From Sugiyamaella lignohabitans (taxonomy: Eukaryota > Ascomycota > Dipodascomycetes > Dipodascales > Trichomonascaceae), in assembly GCF_001640025.1 (NCBI RefSeq), contig NC_031674.1, positions 3,224,001-3,288,000 of the forward strand: 64,000 nucleotides of DNA, given 5' to 3'. Positions 31,901 through 41,532 of this stretch are shown here, piece by piece. Position numbers and translations under genes: made by a program. Each line of letters opens with the position of its first letter. The first letter of the stretch is position 1. The notes beneath the pieces were generated by a model. The model was not told where the DNA came from and searched no databases. It saw only the letters and a list, made by a program, of their open reading frames with translations.

Positions 31901-33805
31901 ATTGAAGAGAGTGTCAATCAACTGAAAAATGATTTGGAGAGATCGTTGAGAGAAACCCCTGATGACGTACACAGTGATCTTGAACGAAGACGGTGGGAAG
32001 ATGCCATCGGAGTCGAGGAAGAAGTAAAGCAATTTATCTATTCTTTACCTCGTGCCATTAAATCAGAACAACAGTCTTCTTCGACTTCCGGACCACGTGC
32101 TGATCTTTCACGAGATACCGCTCCTCCTACAAGCTCACCAGCTGCCAGTAGGCCAAGTGTAGGACAACCACAAAATTCTCAAGACAGGATTGCATATGTC
32201 AAGGCAGAGGCTGAGCGTCGTATGAATGAAAGACTTGCGGCTTTGGGTATCACCCGTAAACCCAAAAGTGCAAGTTCTGCTTTTAGTCCCCCCAGTGATG
32301 GAGCAGACTCGTCATCCCCATCAGCAACTCCCACGTCTGCTCCTGTGCCTACTCCAGTATCACCAACCAATATTGCTGCTAAGAAACAACCACCCCCACC
32401 ACCTAAGCATCGTGAAGTCCCACCAGCAACTAAGAGTACCAGCACAAATGTAGCAAAAGCTGTCCCTCAACCACAGCAGTCAGAAGAAGATTCGTCGTCT
32501 GACGACGATGAAGAAGAGGCTGAGTTGTTGAGACTCAAAGCTGCTCAAGAGGAGCGTCTTCGAAAACTTCAACAAGAAGCTGCAGAAAGGAAAGAAGCAG
32601 CTGCGAAAAAGGCTGCTACTGATGAAAAGGATGCTGCCAAGAAAAAGGCTAAAGAAGAGCGTAGAGCTGCTCTCAAGGCTGAAATTGAAGCAGCTAAGGA
32701 GCGTGAAAGAGCTTTTTTGGCATCCGAGGGAGCAACTGACAGTGGGGATGCAGAAGCCCCTGTTGCCGATAAAACTGCTACTTCACCACTTGCTCAATCT
32801 CCTACCCAAGGAAAAAATCCATTTTTCAGACCCTCCGCAAACGCTTCATCTGATAGTACAAAAGCAGTTGTTTCGGAGCCCCCTGTGGTTTCTTCTCCTA
32901 GTTCGGCTACTGCTACTACTAACTCGACCACCGCTGCTTCCACTTCAAACTCTAATAGCCATAATCCATTTTTACGCCCTCAAGCAGCACAGCCTAAAGT
33001 TGAGAAAGTTGATATTGATCCTGTTGCCATTGCTAAACAACGTCGTAAACAGCGTGGAGAGTCTGATGATGACTGGGGTGATCATTTCAGTGAGGATGAA
33101 TCTTCTGACGAGGATGAGGGTTTAAGAGGACCTACAAACCCATCCCAGTTGGCTTCTATTCTCTTTTCAATGGGTGGACCAATGCGACCAAACTCATCGA
33201 CCCCTGCATCGGGCCAAGCTTCCGAGTTTCACACACCTGCTTCTAGCACCAGCTCACTGGTTAATGGTGCTGCTGCTCCTGCTGCTGCTGCTGCTGCTGC
33301 TGCTCCAACACCAGCTTTTGAACAGCGTAGTGAAGTTCCTCCGACTGAATCAATTTCTCAAGCTTCGAATGTAGCACCTGCTCAAGGGTCATCGCCGTCA
33401 GAATCCAGTGCCCCAACATTGGCTGAGGGACCACCAGCAGACGCTCCTCCTCCACCTCCTACAAACATTCCTCCCCCACCTCCCCCATTCTATGAGCAAA
33501 ATGGCGCACCTCCTCCACCATCTGATGGCCCTCCCCCTCCACCACCGCCACCTCCAGCTCCTCCAGCACCTCCTCCACCTCCATCTGACGGCCCTCCACC
33601 ACCTCCACCTTTCCCAACAGGTAGTGCACCACCTCCTCCCCCGCCTCCAAATGGATTCGCACCAGCACCGCCAGCAGAATCTTCGCCGGCTCCTCCTTCG
33701 GGCGTGCCAAATATCTCCAATCTGCTTGGCGAAATCCAGAAGGGTGCAGCGCTTAAAAAGGTGTCCACCGTCGAAAAGTCCCAGAGCCTTGGCCGAGTTC
33801 TCTGA
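28958..33805 (+). CDS. PAN1: Pan1-like actin-associated endocytic scaffold (two introns)
   Basis: Pan1 organises clathrin-mediated endocytic sites and activates Arp2/3 with End3 and Sla1. Exons 28958-29438, 29510-29599 and 29847-33805 join to 1509 aa. A Gln/Gly-rich N-terminus with TGY repeats (1-155) is followed by EH domain 1 (about 160-255, FITADDQLKFEQLFRGA to FPEFALAMYL). Next come a TGY/QPQ repeat region and EH domain 2 (about 490-580, with DPGNKGKLDKDEFAVAMHLI). A charged coiled coil, a Lys/Glu-rich region and a long polyproline segment (about 1360-1470) lead to a C-terminal WH2-like motif, NLLGEIQKGAALKKV. Both introns split EH1 or its border, and the joined frame is the only one preserving EH1. 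Polyproline, WH2 and two EH domains in this order are diagnostic. Confidence 0.95.
29439..29509 (+). other. Intron 1 of PAN1 (71 bp)
   Basis: Donor GTAAGA, branch TACTAAC (29494-29500), acceptor AAG ending at 29509. AAG is an unusual acceptor, but the frame KIPKVRLSFITADDQ requires it. Confidence 0.85.
29600..29846 (+). other. Intron 2 of PAN1 (247 bp)
   Basis: Donor GTAAGT, branch CTAAC (29834-29838), acceptor TAG ending at 29846. The join restores EH domain 1 (HEQALSGDQARDILMRSGL). Confidence 0.88.
30371..30502 (+). repeat. 33-bp tandem repeat in PAN1 (four units plus degenerate flanks)
   Basis: Four near-identical 33-base units encode ATGYNSGIQPQ. A fifth 39-base unit (30503 onward) has diverged. 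The reading frame is preserved in every unit, so copy number can change without frameshift. Such TGY repeats are typical of Pan1/Sla1-type scaffolds. Confidence 0.85.
33268..33304 (+). repeat. GCT trinucleotide microsatellite in PAN1
   Basis: A run of GCT codons, interrupted by one CCT, encodes a polyalanine stretch just before the polyproline region. Length polymorphism between strains is likely. Confidence 0.8.
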
Positions 33806-33871
33806 GAATGTATTTCTGAGTATATAATAAGATATGTGAATATATGAAATTTGCAATTACAATTACAATCA

Positions 33872-35785
33872 TCATTGCCCGGAATAAATAAATCTGTCCA
33901 ATGACAGCAACGAAACTTTTTTATCCATTGGTGGCAGTGGCTTTAGCATTATTGGCCGTGCTGGACTCGAGTCGACTCCTTGATCCACCCTCACTCGCTT
34001 TCGTTCCGGAGACGAATCTTCGTCCTGTGACGATGTATCTTCAGTAGCCTTACGTCCTGCTTTTGTGTTGACTTTTCTGTTCTTGAAATATTTGCTAGTC
34101 TCCTGTTCGAACTCTACATCGTCATCACTGGATTCAATAAAATCTTTTATTTTCCAAGACCCAGCCGATAAGGGAGCTTTAGGAGTTGGTAAGTTGATAG
34201 ATCTTTCGGCAAGAACAGGCATGGGTGATAGGTTTTTCTTTTTGGAGGTTTGGTGAGCTGGCAGCTGGGAAGCTGGTTGCGACCACACGACGTTTTTATT
34301 CTGCATCCCACCGTCATTGTTCCGCGAGACGTTTGTAATGACAACTGAATCCGGTTTAGAGAAGGGGGATGCTGTTACGCTCCTGGAGATAGAACTGTTA
34401 GTTGCATTCCGTGAAGCTCTGGACGGACTGAAAAATGACGTAATGGGTCTTGCGCCTTTGATGGAGGGAGGCGTATCAGATCTCTTTCCACTGAAGGCAT
34501 GAAATGCACTCCCGATACTAGAGCTATTAATACCGATCGGACTGCTCGTGGTACGTTTGGCCTGTGGCACCATGGTGATATGACCGCCACTATTCTTCAT
34601 AAACGGTATGATAATGCGCTCTTTGGTAATTGGATCAACTGCACCATCTGCCATCAGCCTGCTTAAACTGTTCTCTATGAATGGACCAATAAATATTTCA
34701 AATTCAGGCTCATTAACCTCTTCTTTAGGCTGATTGAGCATGACCAGTCTCCGCTCCTTTGGACAAAAGACCCTCTGATGCAAGAATGTTAACGAGGCTC
34801 TTCTGTATATAGTATCGAAATCTTCAGGTATTTTAAAAGTACCGTCCAATCGAAGAACCTGAAGTATCTAAAACTGTTAGTTTCCGTATTAAAACAACAT
34901 GATATCAGTGACCCGTAAACTTACGCGGTGAAACTCCCGATACTTTCGGATAAGATTATATGCTTTGACAGGACCAATTCCAGATATTCCAGGCGAGTAG
35001 TCGCATCCTGACAAAATAGCCATTACTCTCAAATTTTCATCATTAAAGTCAGCCAAGTTCAAGTCTTGACAAGTGTGGAACTTGTCCCGTCGCACCTCAA
35101 TACATTTTCCCACATTGTCCATCTTAGTGAGCATGCATTGTGCACCGAATACAAGCAGGTCAGAATCTTCGGAGATTATTGCTTGAATATATCCATTCAT
35201 TTCGAGGTATACCAACTGAGCATCTGCTTCATATGGAGCAACAACGTAAGAGATATTACGACGTTTAAGAACTTCTATCACCATTGCAGCCATAGTCGGA
35301 GTAACGTCTACAGACCTTTGAAATTGTTCATATGCTTGTCTATTTTTTCCTTCTCTTAACAGGGACAGTCCATTGAGCTTAGCTTGCTCTCTATTTTTGT
35401 GCCTACTATCTTCAACAGATGATTTTGTTGGCAGTTTGTCACCATCGAACACTACATATGGCCGGATATCATATCTCAATAGAAGCTCAAGCCGTCGTTC
35501 GAATGATTCTACGAACTTTGTGGTAGGTTCACCCAAAGCTAGCTGCTGTGCACAGCTAATGACACTTTTATGAAGCCATGAGTAACCGTCTATTCCAATA
35601 CAATGATCTCTGTACGATTCGAGTGTTTTTTCCGTACCGACTGATTTCAGTACTTTAAAGAGCCCTATATATTTTGGTTAGATCCTCTGTTAAGCAAACT
35701 CGCGTGAAAAATCAAAAAAACAATCTCTATCTCATCATTTTGTCGCGAATCTGGAACCAATAATAAACTTACCAGATACTCCCAT
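33872..35785 (-). CDS. EXO1: 5'-3' exonuclease/flap endonuclease Exo1 (two introns)
   Basis: Exo1 resects DNA ends and acts in mismatch repair and recombination. Exons, in coding order, are 35785-35773, 35664-34925 and 34858-33872, giving 579 aa. The start joins as MGVSGLFKVLKSVG, the typical XPG-N opening. Next come YDIRPYVVFDG, APYEADAQLVYLEMNGY and ISEDSDLLVFG (the XPG-I acidic cluster), then ILSGCDYSPGISGIGPVKAYNLI, the helix-hairpin-helix. The C-terminal region after about residue 330 is Ser/Lys-rich and poorly conserved, as usual. The protein is shorter than S. cerevisiae Exo1 (702 aa). A Din7-like paralogue is possible, but the C-terminal extension favours Exo1. It converges with PAN1, 66 bp apart, and diverges from SEC24. 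Confidence 0.93.
34859..34924 (-). other. Intron 2 of EXO1 (66 bp)
   Basis: On the minus strand: donor GTAAGT next to CACCGC, branch CTAAC (34880-34876), acceptor CTTCAG at 34859. It joins KYREFHR to VLRLDGTFKIPEDF in phase 0. Confidence 0.88.
35665..35772 (-). other. Intron 1 of EXO1 (108 bp)
   Basis: On the minus strand: donor GTAAGT after ATGGGAGTATCTG, branch TCTAAC (around 35677-35681), acceptor ATATAG ending at 35665. It leaves a 13-base first coding exon. Confidence 0.88.
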
Positions 35786-36043
35786 TTCATATACTGTCAC
35801 CAAGATAGTATACGATACAGATGTCTGAGATTAAAAGCACGATCTGTACGCGTCTATCACGCGCATGGACCCTACTTCTAACTTGCATGAGACAATAGTG
35901 CGGCGCTATCCCTCCAGGTCCAGCTGTCCAGAACTGATCGTCACAGAGTTCAATAAACTTCTAGGAACAGCCTGTGTTTATTATTTCAAATCTCAGTTTT
36001 TTGGTAGACCATCTGTACCTTTTGGAAAATATTAGATTATGAT

Positions 36044-36091
36044 ATGGAATCATGGATAGATATTCTACTCATACGCCTACCGGAATGGTAG
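36044..36091 (+). other. Short overlapping uORF at the SEC24 start
   Basis: An ATG 8 bases before the SEC24 ATG opens a 15-codon frame in another register that ends at the TAG at 36089-36091, inside the SEC24 coding region. If the leader includes it, scanning ribosomes could be diverted. Effect not tested. Confidence 0.4.
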
Positions 36092-38991
36092 ATGCTGCGA
36101 TCCATGGAGTGGAGCATCTAAGTTTAGGACAAGATCAAAATCAGCCTCAAAATAGCCATCGTCAAAATGAGACCACTAGTCCTCAACCTTTAGTCACTCA
36201 TCATAAAAAAAAGCATGCACACGCATATCACAATTTATATGCTTCTGGTACGGTGAATCCAGCTGATATGACGGGTGGGCCTGCTGGCATACCGCAATCT
36301 GATCACGGTGGTCAAACATACCCAGGTTCAGATGTCCTTGGTCATTCCATAGCAAATGCAGGTGATAATAGAATCGCAAGCAGTGATTTTAGTCTGTTCC
36401 CTGGTCAGAACTACTCAGATCAAGCAAGTTTACGACCTGATGTGTATGCTGTCAGAACAGGTCAAGACACAAATTCATCAGATGCCTACTCTCGTGCCCA
36501 AACAGAGCCACAAGTACAATATCAGTCTCAGCATAATGGAGGCGAATCCAACTCGGTTTTAAATGAAGGTAAATCCATTAGGTCTTTTAAAAATGTCAAT
36601 GTGGTCCCGTCAGTAGTAGAAGATCGTGAGTTTGCTCAACAATTACTAGGACCCGAACCACTTTTTAAAACTTTTCAACATCATTCACCTCCACCAGCTG
36701 CAATTGATTATGATGTCCTAGACCAGGGTGTATCTGGACCCAATTTTGCAAGACTCACAATGTACAATGTACCAGCTACAGATCAGCTGCGTGCAAATAC
36801 AAAATTACCTTTAGGTATGGTTGTTCGCCCGTTTGCTTCTTCTTCAGCCCCGGTGCCAGTTAGTGACTTTACAAGTTTTGAGCCTCCTAGGTGTAGACGG
36901 TGCAGGACATATATTAATCCGTCGATGATTTTCACCGAAGGCGGCACTAAGTTTGTGTGTAACATGTGTCAATTTGCAAATTACGTGAGCGCCGACTATT
37001 TCCAGCCCATTGATGCTTCGAATAGAAGAATCGATTGGCAGGATAGACCCGAATTGGCCCTAGGTACTTACGATATTGCTGTGGCTGAAGAATACTGGCC
37101 CCAAGAAGGAGTCAAGCCTTCAACATTGAAGCATCTGTTTTTAATTGATGTTTCACAAGAATCAGTGAAAAAAGACATTCCAAAATTAACTGCTGAAGCT
37201 ATTAGGCGTTTATTATATGGTAGGTACAACGAGTCTGAGGAAAGCTCGACTTCCAACGATGATACTGAACTAAATAATTTCCTTGTTCCACAGTCACTTC
37301 CAAAGGGAACACAAATTGCCATTGCGACAATTGATAAAGCAGTGCATTTCTACAATTTGAATCCTGTTTTAGAACAACCGCAAATGATTGTGATGAACGA
37401 TGTGTCAGACCCATTTGTGCCTTTAGAGATTGGGTTGTTCGTGGATCCTGTGGAATCTCAAATTGTGATTGAGCAGCTACTTGATCAAATTGACCTTCTT
37501 TTCGAGCAGAATCATAACTCAGAGGTGGCATTTGGTGCTGGTTTGGAAGTAGGATTGCGCGCTTTAGAAGCCACTGGTGGTAAGGTGACAGCTAGTTTGT
37601 GCTGTTTACCTACTGTGGGACCTGGCCACTTGTATTATAGGGAGACATCCCGTAAAAATTTGGAATCTGAAAAAGATTTATACAAGGCTAGTTCACAGTA
37701 TTACATTAACCTCGGAAAAAAGTACGCCAAAGCAGGGATCGGGCTCGAACTGTTCATGGTTCCAAATACTTATATAGATGTTGCTAATGTCGGTGAAGTA
37801 GCACGGAGATCTGGTGGACATCTACATTATTTCCCCCACTTTGTGCCTGAGCGTGATGGCAGAAGATTTATTGCAGAGATGATTCGTGCTAGCTCGTCTG
37901 AGATTGGATACCAAGCACAGCTCAAAGTCCGTTGCTCCAATGGCCTTCAAGTTGCCGCGTATTATGGAAATTTCCATCAAGAAAGCGACGATATTCAAAC
38001 CGATCCGGTGTTTGGAATTGTTGATTCAAGGTCCACCATCGGCGTCCTATTTTCATATGATGGCAAACTGGATACTAAGCTCGACGCCCATTTTCAAGCA
38101 GCATTATTGTACACTTCAGCAGATGGTCAACGTCGAGTGAGAGTGACCAACATTGTTACTGGTGTGACTGAGCAATTCAAGCCATTGATGAATTACGTGG
38201 ATATTGATAGCTGCATGGGAATAATGTCTCGTGAAATAAATACCAGGATAGTGGATTCGCTGAAACCTCTGAAGGACATCCGGCTTCAATTGCAGGATCG
38301 CATTATTGAGGTGTTTGCTCAGTACCGACGATTCGCTGGCACCGGTCTTGCCCCAACACTATTGCTAATGCCAGTTTCATTGCGTGGTTTCATCATAAAC
38401 TGTTTGGCACTGCAAAAATCCCGAATTCTTCGTGATAGCACACATATTTCTACTGATTCACGCATGAGTACTATTTCACTTGTTAACAGTATGGATGCAG
38501 ATGAACTATCATTATTCCTTTATCCACGAATCATCGGACTCCACAATCTCCGTCCAGAGGACTGTAGCTATAACCAACAAGCATTTATAATGCCCATCAA
38601 TGTGCGTGCTTCAGTTTCGTATCTAGATGAAGGAGGTGCTTACTTGCTATATAATGGTCAGTCACTGATAATGTGGCTTCATCAGTTAGTATCTCCGCTT
38701 CTCATTCAGGATTTGTTCGGTGCACAAGATCTTAATTCTATCAACCCCTACATGAATGAACTGCCCGTTTTGTCTACAGATATATCTAGACAAACTCGGG
38801 CATTAGTCGATTATTTTGCTAAAAGGTCTAAACTCACATTTTTAGGCATTCAAATTGCCAGACAGGGTCTTGATGGTGCAGAGCTGGAATTCATGGCCCA
38901 ACTTGTTGAGGACCGTATTTTCGACTGTCAAAAGTATTCCGATTATGTCACCTTTGTGCATCGTCAATCTCGTGCTGCCTTTGGTGAGTAA
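36052..38991 (+). CDS. SEC24: COPII coat cargo-selection subunit Sec24
   Basis: Sec24 pairs with Sec23 in the COPII inner coat and picks cargo leaving the ER. The 979 aa protein has a disordered, Gln/Ser/His-rich N-terminus (about 1-200). The zinc-finger domain has its Cys pairs in PPRCRRCRTYINP and VCNMCQFAN (about 280-308). Next come the vWA-like trunk (LKHLFLIDVS to GGHLHYFP), a beta-sandwich, an all-helical segment and the gelsolin-like C-terminus (VSYLDEGGAYLLYNGQSLIMW). The length suits Sec24 or its paralogue Sfb2 more than Sfb3/Lst1. Single exon. EXO1 lies divergently 266 bp away and MOCS2B converges 99 bp downstream. Confidence 0.94.
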   Translation: MDRYSTHTPTGMVDAAIHGVEHLSLGQDQNQPQNSHRQNETTSPQPLVTHHKKKHAHAYHNLYASGTVNPADMTGGPAGIPQSDHGGQTYPGSDVLGHSIANAGDNRIASSDFSLFPGQNYSDQASLRPDVYAVRTGQDTNSSDAYSRAQTEPQVQYQSQHNGGESNSVLNEGKSIRSFKNVNVVPSVVEDREFAQQLLGPEPLFKTFQHHSPPPAAIDYDVLDQGVSGPNFARLTMYNVPATDQLRANTKLPLGMVVRPFASSSAPVPVSDFTSFEPPRCRRCRTYINPSMIFTEGGTKFVCNMCQFANYVSADYFQPIDASNRRIDWQDRPELALGTYDIAVAEEYWPQEGVKPSTLKHLFLIDVSQESVKKDIPKLTAEAIRRLLYGRYNESEESSTSNDDTELNNFLVPQSLPKGTQIAIATIDKAVHFYNLNPVLEQPQMIVMNDVSDPFVPLEIGLFVDPVESQIVIEQLLDQIDLLFEQNHNSEVAFGAGLEVGLRALEATGGKVTASLCCLPTVGPGHLYYRETSRKNLESEKDLYKASSQYYINLGKKYAKAGIGLELFMVPNTYIDVANVGEVARRSGGHLHYFPHFVPERDGRRFIAEMIRASSSEIGYQAQLKVRCSNGLQVAAYYGNFHQESDDIQTDPVFGIVDSRSTIGVLFSYDGKLDTKLDAHFQAALLYTSADGQRRVRVTNIVTGVTEQFKPLMNYVDIDSCMGIMSREINTRIVDSLKPLKDIRLQLQDRIIEVFAQYRRFAGTGLAPTLLLMPVSLRGFIINCLALQKSRILRDSTHISTDSRMSTISLVNSMDADELSLFLYPRIIGLHNLRPEDCSYNQQAFIMPINVRASVSYLDEGGAYLLYNGQSLIMWLHQLVSPLLIQDLFGAQDLNSINPYMNELPVLSTDISRQTRALVDYFAKRSKLTFLGIQIARQGLDGAELEFMAQLVEDRIFDCQKYSDYVTFVHRQSRAAFGE

Positions 38992-39090
38992 GTGGTTATG
39001 CATTTGTATATGATATACTTATATTTATTTTGATTTCTTTTCACATTGGGTAACTTGTGCATGGGCTCCTTTTTCAGGTGACGGTGTGAA

Positions 39091-39573
39091 TTAGGCTGTA
39101 TGCTGGTGAGGACGGTGTCCATCATTGGCTTTCCAAACGCCAGTTCCGTCCGCATATCTCTCATTCTTCCATATCTCGACCGATTCTTTAACCCTTTCTA
39201 GGATCCATTCACCAGCTGCCCAACCTTCTTTCCTATGACCAGCGCTGACTGCTATAATGACACTCTCCTCCCCAATTGGAACTTCACCTAATCGATGTAC
39301 AATAGCAACTTTACAAATGTATTCGTCGTGGTTTTTTTCTATATTCCATTTTTCTAGCGCTTTGCTAGCTATCGAATTTAACGTTTTAATTGCCAAAGGC
39401 TTATATGCTTCATATGAAAGATGTACAACTTGTTTTCCATCCATATTGTCTCGTGTGATACCACCAAAATATACAATAGCTCCAGCACGAGGTGTTCGTA
39501 CAAAGTTTATCAATTCTAATGGATCCAAAGGATCTTCTGTCAATGCTATTTGAATGCAATCTTCAACTGTCAT
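39091..39573 (-). CDS. MOCS2B: Molybdopterin synthase catalytic (large) subunit, MOCS2B/MoaE type
   Basis: MoaE/MOCS2B transfers sulfur from thiocarboxylated MoaD/MOCS2A to precursor Z (cPMP), forming molybdopterin for nitrate reductase, xanthine dehydrogenase or sulfite oxidase. The ATG at 39571-39573 gives 160 aa (E. coli MoaE is 150). The frame stays open upstream, but only non-ATG starts occur there. Conserved blocks are GAIVYFGGITRDN, the VVHLSYEAYKPLA region, VAIVHRLGEVPIGEESVIIAVSAGHR and VKESVEIWKNE, containing the Lys expected at the active site. Many budding yeasts have lost this pathway, so its presence suggests a molybdoenzyme, typically nitrate assimilation, in this species. No small-subunit gene is visible next to it. 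Confidence 0.93.
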   Translation of the reverse strand: MTVEDCIQIALTEDPLDPLELINFVRTPRAGAIVYFGGITRDNMDGKQVVHLSYEAYKPLAIKTLNSIASKALEKWNIEKNHDEYICKVAIVHRLGEVPIGEESVIIAVSAGHRKEGWAAGEWILERVKESVEIWKNERYADGTGVWKANDGHRPHQHTA

Positions 39574-40454
39574 AGTTGACAAATGGGTTTCGTCTCGGAC
39601 CAAGGACAATAGTAACTCTTGAAATGCACTATATCGCGATGAGCGTATGGAGATCTCAATCAAGTCACATGATCAGCACGGCTAATCTGCATCCTTGAAA
39701 AGCTAGGTTCCACTAACACGATTCGACAAATCTGATCTCCACTTCGAAAACAATCAGTTGCTAGGATTCAGACACTTTGTTAATTAGATATTAGACTTGG
39801 TGATTATTAGTGATTATTGTACAGTGGTAGTAAGTCTGGCAGGGATCAATTCTTGGGGTGTGGCTAATGTGTTTAGTCGTCGGTTAGTGCGTCGGTCACA
39901 TTGCTTCGATCTCGTGTTTGCATAGGAAACTGACCCCTTAGACATTGTGATCAAGGAATAATAATAAACAAGGGCCAACAAAAAAAAAGTAGACCAACAA
40001 TCTCCATACGTGTATACTAATATTCTCACAATGGGTAAGTGATTAAAATCAATTCCACTGCAATTATTGCAGGGTTATGAGTGAAATGAGAAAAATAACT
40101 GACAAAACTCGAAGCTGATTATGCGTCATACGCGGTAAGTACAATCAAAGGATATATTCATATCAATTGCAGTTGGATCAGATCTATATCGCAAGGATGT
40201 TATAATTGAAAATTTTAACAACATGGCTAAAGAAGGCTTGGGTTTCTCGAACGGCTGGCATGGTAATTTTCTGTTACTGGCGAATAGTGACCAGGCTGGA
40301 ACTTCATGAACTTGATGATATCCAGAAGTATCTGTCTACTTTTTGTCTAATGCCAGTCTGAGAAATGTTACTGCCTTCTCTAGCCGAGGGCTACCAATCA
40401 GAAATTATGGATCAACCGCTTTTTTTCGGCCTTGCTCTTGCTGTATGCCTATTG

Positions 40455-40505
40455 GCCTATCTGTCTGTTTGTCTGTCTGTCTTTCTATCTGTCTGTCTGA
40501 CTGTA
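40455..40505. repeat. CTGT tetranucleotide microsatellite
   Basis: A run of CTGT units interrupted by TTTC, TATC and GACTG variants. It is a likely polymorphic locus. The cysteine/leucine-rich translations across it come from the repeat and are not a gene. Confidence 0.8.
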
Positions 40506-40625
40506 TGTCTGAGTCAATTCAACACCTTGAGAATACAACCTTGCAAATATTTGCCAATAGTTCGATATTGCCAATAGTTCGCTTCGCTACAAAGACACTT
40601 TGCAATAGTGTTTCTTTTGAAAAAG

Positions 40626-40988
40626 ATGCCGACCAGCAGTCTCAAAAAGCAAGCAGTTTTCCTCATGCAACCCCGAATGAAGCTTGTCGACCTCCCAGCT
40701 GAATCACTCGTATCCACCATAACTCTGATCAACCACACCTCTCAATTTAAAACATACTCGAACACAAACTTTACTTTATTACAGTTTACGAACGAACTTA
40801 CTCTTAACTCTACAACACCATCAGCAATTTACCAGCAATTAGCTCTCTTAAAATTCGAATTTCTATCAACATTTTCTGGAATGTCAACCAGCCTGCCAGT
40901 CTTTCTATTCCAGAACCATTCTCAGAACCACCAAGGTAACTCTCAGCAACGTCAACCAGCCGTACAATTGGCTAATCTCTACAGTTGA
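40626..40988 (+). CDS. Orphan small ORF, 120 aa, doubtful
   Basis: The frame is open from 40578 to the TGA at 40988, with the first solid ATG at 40626. The peptide starts MPTSSLKKQAVFLMQPRM. Its middle (LPAESLVSTITLINHTSQF to QQLALLKFEFLSTFSGM) has regularly spaced hydrophobic residues, which suggests folding. A Gln/Asn/His-rich tail follows. I recognise no family. A spliced model starting at 40031 could join this frame in phase (see findings). It may also be chance. Confidence 0.25.
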   Translation: MPTSSLKKQAVFLMQPRMKLVDLPAESLVSTITLINHTSQFKTYSNTNFTLLQFTNELTLNSTTPSAIYQQLALLKFEFLSTFSGMSTSLPVFLFQNHSQNHQGNSQQRQPAVQLANLYS

Positions 40989-41532
40989 TAGCATCGCTGG
41001 CATGGTTCTATGCATATGCCGTAGTAGCCGCCTATCGAGCCGCCTCATCTTTACCAGTGTGATATCATATATGTAGAGAATGGTATGCACTCCATACTAG
41101 TCGCTTGCATGTACAAACAGCACATGGAATTGGGAACTGCCTCAAAGGGCAATGGGGGGACGACCTGGGTAGCGGTTAAAACACGCGACTTATCTCACTG
41201 TAAATTTACTTTTCGTAACCTCTTACCAACCAAGTAACCGACTCAGGGATTTAAGCAAAACATTTTGTAGAGTTCAATTAGTGTCGACTTGGAGTTGTTT
41301 GGAGACGTGTGTCTGGTGAAGGAAGAAGAGTAGTGAGAAGAGACGGTTTTGGTATTTGTTGATTGTCAGAGTAGAGATATTGGGTTGTTTTAATTTTTTC
41401 AGTGAGATAGTTTGAGGTTGGACTATTTTACTAGTATTCTGCTTTGACTGTGAGTAATCCATTGTCGAGAGTTTGTTTTGAGATACGGGTTGAAAGGCGG
41501 CCAGTGTAATTGTTCAGATTTTGGATTGAATG

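Noticed and set aside
33398..33856. Long antisense frames opposite the PAN1 polyproline region
   Set aside because: They are by-products of CCN/GGN codon runs (Trp/Arg- or Gly-rich nonsense), with no independent coding features.
40343..40702. 119-codon frame through the CTGT microsatellite
   Set aside because: Its Cys/Leu/Ser repeat pattern is produced by the tetranucleotide repeat.
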